A DNA stretch of 32,146 nt from Chloroflexota bacterium (GTDB taxonomy: Bacteria > Chloroflexota > Anaerolineae > Anaerolineales > Anaerolineaceae): contig JAAYKH010000046.1 in NCBI GenBank assembly GCA_012522475.1, positions 1 to 32,146 of the forward strand. Reading direction: 5' to 3'. Shown in pieces: positions 15,226 to 22,445 of this stretch. Below the pieces are notes generated by a model. It was not told where the DNA came from and did no database searches. It saw only the letters and a list, made by a program, of their open reading frames with translations. Positions within the stretch are counted from its first letter, which is position 1; each line of letters opens with the position of its first letter. The position numbers and the translations under genes were made by a program.

Positions 15226-17691
15226 TTATGCGTAATACAACATGTTAATGATGCTCTGAAAAGCATCAGCAGGATCAGAAGCCGGTTTTTCTGCCTGGGC
15301 GCCCATCAACGTTTCGATAATAGCAAGAAGCTGGTTATTTGTCATTCGATCTGTATAAGCAAGTAAGATTCTGGGGTCTGTTAACAACTCGTCGATTTTA
15401 TCGCTCAAGTTCTGTTTGATGTATGTGTTCAGCTTAAAGCGTTTAATTAAGTAGCGCAGAGAGGCTTTCACATCAGGTTGTTGGTAACATAAATTTACCT
15501 GGGCTGAAATCTCAACAAATAAGTTATCCTTCGTTGATAAACTGATGTTGTTGATGCTCAATTGCTGCTGCTCATGATCATAAAAATGATCAGCTTCTAT
15601 TTCTAGACCATTGACCTGTATAAGGATATTTTCGGGGGGATTAATCGTATGAAAAACCAGGCTGTAAACCCTTTCGGATGGAAGCAGTTCAGGCTTTCCT
15701 TGAACAGGGTCTATTGCAAAAGTGAGTTTATTGCCCGACCATTTTAAATGCATATTTGTAAGCGCAAAATCGCCCCTAAGGTAGTTTTGGGTTTCCCCAT
15801 CATCTTCGTACAGAGAATATTGATTTGAGGCAGCCGAGAAAACTTTGATGATTAAAGACTCGGGTAAATCGACTCCGGCCTGACCTGTTTCGAGGCTCAA
15901 TGGCACGATTCCACCGGCTTTGGCAAAGACAGGAATGCGCTCTAAATCGCCGTAGATGGCATACCAACCGCCTCCCGAATAAGCTTCGCCTGTGAAGAAG
16001 TCAAACCAGTCGCCTTCTGGCAGCCATACCAGTTGCCTGCTCAGTCGAGTATCTTGATGGCAAGGGGTTGTGATGGGGGCAGCGATCAATTCACTACCGA
16101 ACGTGTACTGCCCTGGGCACTGATAAGCATCTCCCTCATTTGGATAAAGGTGATACATGGGTCGGATGGGTAAAATCCCTTCTTGATGATTACGCCATGC
16201 TGCTGTGTACAAGTAAGGGATCAGGGCGTGCCGGAGCCGAAACGCTTTGATTGCTAAACGCTCAGTTTCTGCATCGTAGGCCCATGGACGCCGTTCATGG
16301 TAAGCACTGTTCGTAGAATGGAGCCTTAGAACAGGGCTGAAGACGCCATACTGCAGCCAACGTAAATACAGCTCAGGTTCCTCAACCCCGCCCATATGCC
16401 CACCGATATCATGGCTCCACCATCCATAGCCTACATTCGCAGCGGTAGCAGTGAAATATGGCTGGAATTGTAATGATTTCCAGGTGACGAGCGCATCCCC
16501 GGAGAATCCGATCGGATAGCGCTGATTTCCGAGACCGCTCCAGCGCGAGAAAATAAAGGGCCGTTTGATACCATCTCTCGCAAGATCAAAAAAATGAAGA
16601 TGGTTGAGCCAAAAGAGAGGGTCTAAACCCTTGAGGCTGGAATCTTTGCCTTGCTGCCAATCAATCCACCAGAAATCAACTCCCATTTCTTCAAGCGGGT
16701 GATGAAGGATAGAAAAGTAGGCAGAAGCAAAATCGGGGTCGGCAATGTTGAAAGGGATTGGCTGCTTACTTTGCGGGTCAATGCCCAGTTGAATTGCCAT
16801 CTGCTCATATTGTGCCTCGTGTGGATAAATCCCTGAGGCAGGGTGAAGGTTGAGCGCCGTTTTTAAACCCATTGCATGAATTTGACCGATAAAACCTTTT
16901 GGATCAGGAAAGAGCGTGGCGTTCCAGGTGTAGCCTGTCCAGCCGGAGCTTTCATTGCCTGTATCAACAATATGCCAATCCATATCCACAATACACACCG
17001 ATAAGGGGATGCCATTTTCTTGAAATTCCCTCATCAGGGCAACAAGTTCATCCTGATGGTAGGCCCAGTACTTGCTCCACCAGTTCCCAAGTGCAAAGCG
17101 GGGGAGAATGGGCGGCTTGCCGGAGATGGTTTGGAAATCGATAATGCATTGGTTAAAATCACGGCCATAACCAAAGAAATACAAATCGACTGTTCCAGAC
17201 GGGCTGTTACGATTTTCCAGCCAGCCGTCGTTGTTGAATACTAAAGACTGGCTATCATCGTATACCGACCAGCCAGAACGGGAAACCAGGCCAGGTTCCC
17301 TAAGAATTCCGCCATCCAGTCGATCTAATGTCCGGAGTGTTCCTTTGAGGTTGGAATGATCTTCTTGTCCATAATGCCATGTTCTCCCAGTGTCTTTTAG
17401 AAAAACTGATAAAAAATCTGGGTGAAACCCAAATTCTGACAATTCGTAGGTTAAGATGATCTTTTCTGTTTCAATGGTGATTATGTTTTGCTTAATAGAT
17501 GAATCAAATTCAGGGATGGGCAGCTTGCGGTACCAGAAGACCTGGGAAGGGCGGTCTTCAAATGTTTGGGATGGGCTGAATTCCATCCGAATCAATTGGC
17601 TGGTTAAGATTGTGAAACGTGCTGTATCTTTTTGAACGATGGCTTCTGTTTGTGCGCGGGAGTTAACGGCATGTTTTATTGATTTCAACAT
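15226..17691 (-). CDS. Glycoside hydrolase family 31 protein (alpha-glucosidase/alpha-galactosidase type)
   Basis: An 821-residue GH31 enzyme without a signal peptide, so probably cytosolic. An N-terminal beta-sandwich (about 1-200) precedes the catalytic barrel, with SVCIVDMDWHIVDTG near 231-245, FWWIDWQQG at 340-348 (expected nucleophile Asp344), FSRWSGLGNQRYPIGFSGD at 381-399 (expected acid/base Asp399) and GYGWWSHDIGGHMGG shortly after. A C-terminal beta domain and a helical tail end the protein. The nucleophile context IDWQQG differs from the usual DMNE of classical alpha-glucosidases, so the exact sugar is open. GAGGTGAT abuts the ATG at 17691. The stop codon lies in a 14-bp palindrome (15219-15232). 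The gene is divergent from an alpha-glucoside-type importer, which supports a role in alpha-glucoside use. Confidence 0.88.
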   Translation of the reverse strand: MLKSIKHAVNSRAQTEAIVQKDTARFTILTSQLIRMEFSPSQTFEDRPSQVFWYRKLPIPEFDSSIKQNIITIETEKIILTYELSEFGFHPDFLSVFLKDTGRTWHYGQEDHSNLKGTLRTLDRLDGGILREPGLVSRSGWSVYDDSQSLVFNNDGWLENRNSPSGTVDLYFFGYGRDFNQCIIDFQTISGKPPILPRFALGNWWSKYWAYHQDELVALMREFQENGIPLSVCIVDMDWHIVDTGNESSGWTGYTWNATLFPDPKGFIGQIHAMGLKTALNLHPASGIYPHEAQYEQMAIQLGIDPQSKQPIPFNIADPDFASAYFSILHHPLEEMGVDFWWIDWQQGKDSSLKGLDPLFWLNHLHFFDLARDGIKRPFIFSRWSGLGNQRYPIGFSGDALVTWKSLQFQPYFTATAANVGYGWWSHDIGGHMGGVEEPELYLRWLQYGVFSPVLRLHSTNSAYHERRPWAYDAETERLAIKAFRLRHALIPYLYTAAWRNHQEGILPIRPMYHLYPNEGDAYQCPGQYTFGSELIAAPITTPCHQDTRLSRQLVWLPEGDWFDFFTGEAYSGGGWYAIYGDLERIPVFAKAGGIVPLSLETGQAGVDLPESLIIKVFSAASNQYSLYEDDGETQNYLRGDFALTNMHLKWSGNKLTFAIDPVQGKPELLPSERVYSLVFHTINPPENILIQVNGLEIEADHFYDHEQQQLSINNISLSTKDNLFVEISAQVNLCYQQPDVKASLRYLIKRFKLNTYIKQNLSDKIDELLTDPRILLAYTDRMTNNQLLAIIETLMGAQAEKPASDPADAFQSIINMLYYA

Positions 17692-17692
17692 A

Positions 17693-17857
17693 TCACCTCA
17701 GGCTGAATAATAACTGGATCAATCCCTTTCTAAGTATAAACACAATCAACAAGAAGGCGGAATAAAACCAGATCATTTTAGGAGAACTTAATCGTCGGTC
17801 ACTTAACTTATTATTTTGGGGATTCAACAAAATATTTTGGTTTTGTTTTCTTCGCAT
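17693..17857 (-). CDS. Possible small membrane protein translated ahead of GH31
   Basis: A 54-codon frame starting at ATG 17857 (GAGGG five bases upstream; an in-frame GTG lies at 17875) encodes a basic N-terminal part (MRRKQNQNILL) and one hydrophobic segment (MIWFYSAFLLIVFIL) followed by RKGLIQLLFSLR. It ends with a TGA lying within the GH31 Shine-Dalgarno site, one base before the GH31 ATG, so translation of the two could be coupled. A minus-strand TATAAT at 17920-17915 could serve both genes, although no good -35 is seen. I know no family for it; it may instead be just a leader. Confidence 0.35.
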   Translation of the reverse strand: MRRKQNQNILLNPQNNKLSDRRLSSPKMIWFYSAFLLIVFILRKGLIQLLFSLR

Positions 17858-17993
17858 AAGACCCTCTTTGTTCACGCCGACTCAACATCAGCAAAATTGT
17901 TTGAACAGTTTACAATTATATTTCAAGTTAAAATGATGAGCAGGCTCAAATAAATAAATTCTTATAACATTATGAGTTTAGTGACTTTTTAAT

Positions 17994-18022
17994 TTGACAA
18001 ATTTTGAGCAAGTGTTTATAAT
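17994..18022 (+). promoter_or_regulatory. Consensus sigma-70 promoter of the alpha-glucoside importer operon
   Basis: TTGACA (17994-17999) and TATAAT (18017-18022) match the consensus at every base and are exactly 17 bp apart. The start site is expected near 18029. Such a strong core promoter is usually held down by a repressor, and a perfect inverted repeat lies just at the start site. Confidence 0.85.
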
Positions 18023-18028
18023 AAAAAA

Positions 18029-18050
18029 GAACGATAGAAGTATATCGTTC
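18029..18050. promoter_or_regulatory. Candidate operator at the transcription start
   Basis: Perfect 8-bp arms GAACGATA (18029-18036) and TATCGTTC (18043-18050) are separated by 6 bp, beginning seven bases after the -10 box. Position and symmetry suit a dimeric repressor of the sugar-responsive kind; the regulator gene is not in the window. Confidence 0.6.
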
Positions 18051-18371
18051 ATAAGTATGTCCACTTCTGGAAGTGCTTTCATAAAAGCAGTTTCTAAGCA
18101 CAGATAAACCCAAAAATTGTCTTTGGTAAAAAGACTTGAAAAGTGGCAGATATTTCAGAAATTGACCCTCATTGACACGTCACTGGAGGAAAAATAAATT
18201 ACAAAAAGCACGCTTTGTTCACCTAGAAGATTTAAAAGCATGGAATGGAGCGTGTTTTTATTTGACTTACTCACCAGAAAAAGGAGGTTGCACCCTAAAA
18301 CAATAAAATGTTGATAACCACCCTTATTTTATTCACCAAATCCTAATTCAAATGGAGGAGAATATCTAAAA
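18051..18371 (+). other. Long structured leader of the alpha-glucoside importer mRNA
   Basis: About 340 nt separate the start site from the first gene. Hairpins are visible at CACTTC/GAAGTG (18062-18075) and GCTTT/AAAGC (18075-18088). A terminator-like structure pairs 18203-18214 with 18249-18259 and ends in five T (18255-18259). There are Shine-Dalgarno-like GGAGG sequences at 18185, 18283 and 18354; only the last serves the gene at 18372. A 12-codon frame from ATG 18308 is poorly placed for the second one. I cannot match the leader to a known riboswitch. Confidence 0.45.
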
Positions 18372-19799
18372 ATGAAAAAGAAATTTATGTTTGTAGCCTT
18401 TTTGATCATCTTCTCAATGGTCCTTGCTGCTTGCGCCCCCCAAGCTGAGCCGCCAGCCGTTGAGGAACCAGAAGTAGACGAGCCGGTTGTTGAAGAACCG
18501 GTTGTCGAAGAACCAGTGGTAGAGGAACCTGTTGTTGAGGAACCAGTTGAAGAGGACATCCCTCCCTTACCACAGGGTCAGGAACTGGCCAATGCCTACG
18601 CGGGGCTGTATGCTGGTACGGTCGTTACCATGGCTGGACCCTTTACCGACCAGGACGCGGTCGTTTTCAATGACTCGATTGCTGAATTTGTCGAAGCCAC
18701 TGGAATTGATATTCAATACGAAGGCTCAAAGGAATTTGAAGCCAACATTATGATCCGCCTGGATGGGGGTGATCGCCCCGATATCGCCGACTTCCCGCAA
18801 CCCGGCCTGCTGCAGACCGCAGTTGACAAGGGTTATGTAATTGATATCGAAACGCTCATCAACCCGGATTGGATTAAGCAAAACTACTCTCAGGCTTGGC
18901 AGGATTTAGGCACCATGAACGGTATGGTTGCTGGCATCTGGGCACGCGCCAATGGCAAGTCTTTTGTGTTTTATCCCAAAGCCAAATTTGAGGAATATGG
19001 CTATGAAATTCCCGAAACATGGGATGAGATGATGGCCCTTACAGAACAAATTGCGGCTGATGGTGATACCCCCTGGTGTATTGGAATTGAATCTGGCGCC
19101 GCTACTGGTTGGACGATGACCGACTGGATAGAAGATACCTTATTGCGTGTGGCTGCCCCTGAGGATTACGATGCCTGGGTAGAGGGTGAATTGCCCTTCG
19201 ACTCACCTCAGGTGAATGATGCCCTCGACTATATCGAAGCGATTTGGTTCAATGACGATTATGTGTATGGCGGTCGTGCGGCCATCCCCACCATTAGCTT
19301 TGGAGATGCCCCCAAACCCATGTTCGATGATCCACCAGGATGCTGGTTCAATCGTCAGGGCAACTTTGTGACCACATTCTTCCCTGAAGAACTGGAAGCA
19401 GGCGTTGATTATGACTTCTTCTACCTGCCTCCTATTAAAGAAGAATATGGCAAACCTGTGCTTGGTGCTGGCGACATCTACGCCGTGTTCAACGATCGAC
19501 CGGAAGTCCGTGCAGTGATCCAGTTCTTCTCAACGGGTGAATCGCTGCGGCGATGGATTGAAGTTGGCGGTGCAATTGGTGTCCATAATGATGCCAGCTT
19601 GGATTGGTACGGCGATCCGGTGACTCGCGGGGTTGCAGAGACCATTCGAAACGCTACCACCTTCCGCTTTGACGGTTCTGACCTGATGCCTGGCGCTGTT
19701 GGTGCAGGCACCTTCTGGAAGTATATGACCGATTACGTCAGCGGAACGATAACCCGCCAAGAGGCTTTACAGCAAATTGATGCTTCCTGGCCGGATTAG
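18372..19799 (+). CDS. Alpha-glucoside ABC transporter substrate-binding lipoprotein (AglE-like)
   Basis: A 475-residue lipoprotein with signal peptide and lipid-anchored Cys21 (VLAAC), a negatively charged linker built of five E/V-V-x-E-P repeats (about residues 34-58), and a large solute-binding domain. The block YAGLYAGTVVTMAGPFTDQD followed by EGSKEFEANIMIRLDGGDRP and DIADFPQPGLL is the pattern of AglE-type alpha-glucoside binding proteins. It would capture maltose-, sucrose- or trehalose-like sugars outside the membrane for the AglF/AglG-like permeases encoded next. The ATG follows GGAGGAG (18354-18360) by 11 nt. A consensus promoter with operator lies upstream, and the GH31 enzyme divergent from it could hydrolyse the imported sugar. 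Confidence 0.88.
   Translation: MKKKFMFVAFLIIFSMVLAACAPQAEPPAVEEPEVDEPVVEEPVVEEPVVEEPVVEEPVEEDIPPLPQGQELANAYAGLYAGTVVTMAGPFTDQDAVVFNDSIAEFVEATGIDIQYEGSKEFEANIMIRLDGGDRPDIADFPQPGLLQTAVDKGYVIDIETLINPDWIKQNYSQAWQDLGTMNGMVAGIWARANGKSFVFYPKAKFEEYGYEIPETWDEMMALTEQIAADGDTPWCIGIESGAATGWTMTDWIEDTLLRVAAPEDYDAWVEGELPFDSPQVNDALDYIEAIWFNDDYVYGGRAAIPTISFGDAPKPMFDDPPGCWFNRQGNFVTTFFPEELEAGVDYDFFYLPPIKEEYGKPVLGAGDIYAVFNDRPEVRAVIQFFSTGESLRRWIEVGGAIGVHNDASLDWYGDPVTRGVAETIRNATTFRFDGSDLMPGAVGAGTFWKYMTDYVSGTITRQEALQQIDASWPD
18471..18545 (+). repeat. Five in-frame 15-bp repeats coding for the lipoprotein linker
   Basis: Units at 18471, 18486, 18501, 18516 and 18531 encode EVDEP and then VVEEP four times. The units differ by synonymous changes, so the repeat is kept at the protein level rather than being freshly duplicated. 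Confidence 0.85.
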
Positions 19800-19891
19800 T
19801 CCACAGGAAAGTTAGCAAATTTCTCATGCTTGTGTCTTCAAAATGAGTTGGCTCCAGCCTGAGGATATCCTTGGACAATCAACAACATAAG

Positions 19892-19923
19892 AAGGGCAGG
19901 CAGGCAAGAAATTGCCTGCCCTT
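19892..19923 (+). terminator. Intercistronic hairpin between the AglE-like and AglF-like genes
   Basis: Two competing stems are possible. One is 11 bp (19892-19902 with 19913-19923); the other is 9 bp, GGCAGGCAA (19899-19907) with TTGCCTGCC (19912-19920), closed by a GAAA tetraloop. Only three T follow, so it probably limits read-through or protects the upstream mRNA. Confidence 0.7.
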
Positions 19924-19955
19924 TATTATCAATATGCGAGTACATGGAGGTGTGC

Positions 19956-21080
19956 ATGCTCAACGCTAAGAACCCCAATAACGAAAAACTAAACATTTTT
20001 CATTGGTTCAGTTCAACTATTGGGCAAATTTTGATCTCCCTGTTTGTTCCGGCTGTGACCTTTTTTGTTCTCTGGCAAGGATACCGTTTTCTAAGTAAAG
20101 CTCAGGTTTCGCAGATTGTGCTGGTGACTGTTGCTATTATTTGGGGAGTGGGTGGTGTTGCTTTATTATATGTCGTGGCAAACTGGTTGGTTTTGAAATT
20201 GCCGAAGCCCTGGTCAAAACGTTTACAACCTTTTGTTTTTATTGGCCCGGCAGTGGTCATCATGGGCTCGTTTCTGGCAGTTCCGGTGGTTCGTTCCTTA
20301 ATTGCCAGTTTTAAGAATAATCTGGGCACAAAATGGGTGGGGTTTGATAATTACATCTTTGCCTTTACTGATCCTCGTATGCTAGAAACCTTTAAAAACA
20401 ACTTGCTCTGGTTGGTTTTTGGTACCGGCTTCAGTGTTGGGATTGGGCTTCTGGTAGCGGTGTTGGCTGATAGGAGCAAGCTGGAGGTTTTATATAAATC
20501 GATCATCTTCACGCCAATGGCAATTTCTTTTGTTGGCGCCAGCGTGATTTGGAAGTTTATTTATTCCTATAAAGGAACCGGCGTAGGGATTCAAGAAATT
20601 GGCCTATTGAATGCGATTGTGATTGCGTTAGGTGGTACGCCGCATCCCTGGTTAACAATGGCGCCCTGGAACAATTTTTTCTTAATTGTCATCATGGTGT
20701 GGCTTCAGACAGGCTATACAATGGTGATTCTTTCTTCAGCAATCAAAGGTGTGCCTGCTGAACTGTTAGAAGCAGCGCGAATTGATGGGGCCAATGAAGT
20801 GAAGGCATTCTTTCGCATTACTGTTCCTTATATCAAAGGTACCCTGATTACCGTGATTACCACGGTTGTCATCTTTAGCTTGAAGCTATTTGACGTTGTT
20901 CGGGTGATGACAGGCGGGAATAACAACACCAACGTTATTGCAAATGAATTCTATTTACAAATGTTTACGTATAACCACGCTGGCCGTGCTTCAGCAATTG
21001 CAATAGTGCTCCTTTTGTTGGTCACTCCTGTGATCATCAATAACTTGCGTCAATTCAATAAAGAAAGAAAGGGGTTCTAA
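19956..21080 (+). CDS. Alpha-glucoside ABC transporter permease (AglF/MalF-like)
   Basis: A 374-residue membrane protein with two extra N-terminal helices (about residues 20-80, ILISLFVPAVTFFVLWQGY and VALLYVVANWLVLKL) ahead of the usual six-helix permease core. It has the EAA loop LLEAARIDGANEVKAFFRIT near residue 270. The extended N-terminus and the context match AglF-type permeases. The ATG at 19956 is chosen because GGAGG (19946-19950) lies five bases upstream; the in-frame ATG at 19944 overlaps that site. The stop codon TAA shares its last base with the ATG of the next gene. Confidence 0.87.
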   Translation: MLNAKNPNNEKLNIFHWFSSTIGQILISLFVPAVTFFVLWQGYRFLSKAQVSQIVLVTVAIIWGVGGVALLYVVANWLVLKLPKPWSKRLQPFVFIGPAVVIMGSFLAVPVVRSLIASFKNNLGTKWVGFDNYIFAFTDPRMLETFKNNLLWLVFGTGFSVGIGLLVAVLADRSKLEVLYKSIIFTPMAISFVGASVIWKFIYSYKGTGVGIQEIGLLNAIVIALGGTPHPWLTMAPWNNFFLIVIMVWLQTGYTMVILSSAIKGVPAELLEAARIDGANEVKAFFRITVPYIKGTLITVITTVVIFSLKLFDVVRVMTGGNNNTNVIANEFYLQMFTYNHAGRASAIAIVLLLLVTPVIINNLRQFNKERKGF

Positions 21081-22252
21081 TGACCAAGGGTGCAAAATCT
21101 CAAAAACGTACACAGAGTTTTATTGTGAACTTGGTGCTGATTATTATTTGTATTGTGTGGTTGGTACCTATTTTTGGCATTTTAATTACTTCCTTTCGTC
21201 CAAGCGAAGATATTTTCAGAACCGGGTGGTGGACGGTATTTCCGCATAAGGTCGAGATGGAAGTCGGTCGGATCAAATTGAACCCTGATGTTGATCTAGA
21301 TGCAAGAATCACCATTCAATCAAATAATTCAACCCTTGAAGGTCGCACCCCGGATGGTGAACCCACCGTGTACACTGGAAATCCGGTTGAAGGTGTGACA
21401 GCAAGTTTTGAGGAATTTCGAGATGGAATCACACTTGACGATGGGCGGACGCTTGAGTGGTCTGGCAATCGCCGCTCACGTGAACTAAGGATTTTTGATC
21501 GTCGGTGGGTTGGTTTCAGTACCAAGCTGACGATGAAAAACTACAAGGATGTCATTACCGGAAAAACGATTTCCTACCGGGACGCTGAAGGCCGGACAAT
21601 CACGCGCACCGGGAACAATCTCGGTGGCGCCTTTCTGAACTCGTTGGCTGTGGCGATCCCCGGAACAATTATTCCAATTTTGATTGCTGCTTTTGCTGCA
21701 TTTGGGTTTGCCTGGTTGGAATTTCCTGGTCGAAATCTTTTGTTTACAATTATCGTCGGGTTGCTTGTTGTGCCGTTACAGATTGCCTTGGTTCCAATCC
21801 TGAAGGACTATGTGGCAATGGGCTTGAATGGCACTTTTTTGGGGATTTGGCTGGCGCACTCAGGTTTTGGGCTACCTTTAGCGACTTACCTGTTGTTTAA
21901 CTACATCAGCACGATTCCGCGTGAATTACTAGAGTCGGCCTTTATTGATGGGGCATCGAATTTCACGATCTTCATTCGTTTAATTCTTCCCCTTTCAGTT
22001 CCCGCACTGGCATCTTTTGCAATTTTCCAATTCCTTTGGCTGTGGAACGATTACCTGGTCGCCCTGATCTTTTTAGGTGAACGGAACAAGACGGTAACGA
22101 TTGCGGTCGCCCAGATGGTGGGCGAAAAAGGCCAGGACTGGCACCTGATGACATCAGCTGCTTTCGTCAGTATGATTTTACCCCTCGTGGTATTCCTGGC
22201 GTTACAGAAATACTTTGTGCGCGGCATGATGGCAGGCTCGGTCAAAGGGTAA
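21080..22252 (+). CDS. Alpha-glucoside ABC transporter permease (AglG/MalG-like) with a large external domain
   Basis: A 390-residue permease. After the first membrane helix (LVLIIICIVWLVPIFGILI) it carries a hydrophilic insert of about 120 residues (about 45-165, including VTASFEEFRDGITLDDGRTL), typical of AglG/ThuG-type subunits and expected on the outer face. Then follow five helices and the EAA loop LLESAFIDGASNFTIFIRLI, ending in the standard MMAGSVKG. It forms the channel with the AglF-like protein. Its ATG overlaps the previous stop by one base (TAATG). No ATPase follows; a strong terminator closes the operon. Confidence 0.88.
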   Translation: MTKGAKSQKRTQSFIVNLVLIIICIVWLVPIFGILITSFRPSEDIFRTGWWTVFPHKVEMEVGRIKLNPDVDLDARITIQSNNSTLEGRTPDGEPTVYTGNPVEGVTASFEEFRDGITLDDGRTLEWSGNRRSRELRIFDRRWVGFSTKLTMKNYKDVITGKTISYRDAEGRTITRTGNNLGGAFLNSLAVAIPGTIIPILIAAFAAFGFAWLEFPGRNLLFTIIVGLLVVPLQIALVPILKDYVAMGLNGTFLGIWLAHSGFGLPLATYLLFNYISTIPRELLESAFIDGASNFTIFIRLILPLSVPALASFAIFQFLWLWNDYLVALIFLGERNKTVTIAVAQMVGEKGQDWHLMTSAAFVSMILPLVVFLALQKYFVRGMMAGSVKG

Positions 22253-22282
22253 AGTTTTTTCCAACGCTTACAATCTGAATTC

Positions 22283-22318
22283 AAAAAGAACCATTTTTCA
22301 AATGATGGTTCTTTTTTT
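22283..22318 (+). terminator. Terminator of the alpha-glucoside importer operon
   Basis: A perfect 12-bp stem (AAAAAGAACCAT at 22283-22294, complement at 22305-22316) with a 10-nt loop runs into seven T (22312-22318). It starts 30 nt after the last permease gene. Confidence 0.93.
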
Positions 22319-22335
22319 ACGCCTGGGCTGAGCAT

Positions 22336-22391
22336 ATCATTTTAAAAAATGATGTGTTAAATCGGCAAATTTCTTTACTTTCGTTTATAAT
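22336..22391 (+). promoter_or_regulatory. -10 box and palindrome upstream of the MFS gene
   Basis: TATAAT at 22386-22391 lies 55 bases before the MFS start, with no convincing -35. A palindrome ATCATTTT-AA-AAAATGAT (22336-22353) lies upstream and might be an operator or chance AT symmetry. Confidence 0.4.
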
Positions 22392-22445
22392 TCACTCATT
22401 CTAAACAACCCAGCTAAAATCACTTCACGCAAGGAGAACTCACCA

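Noticed and set aside
18308-18346. 12-codon leader peptide (MLITTLILFTKS) before the AglE-like gene
   Set aside because: The nearest Shine-Dalgarno-like site is about 20 nt away, too far to support translation.
18471-18545. CRISPR-like short repeats
   Set aside because: The 15-bp units are adjacent without spacers and lie in frame inside a gene.
18329-18559. Minus-strand frame rich in Ser/Thr/Gly repeats
   Set aside because: It is the antisense shadow of the VVEEP repeat in the lipoprotein gene.
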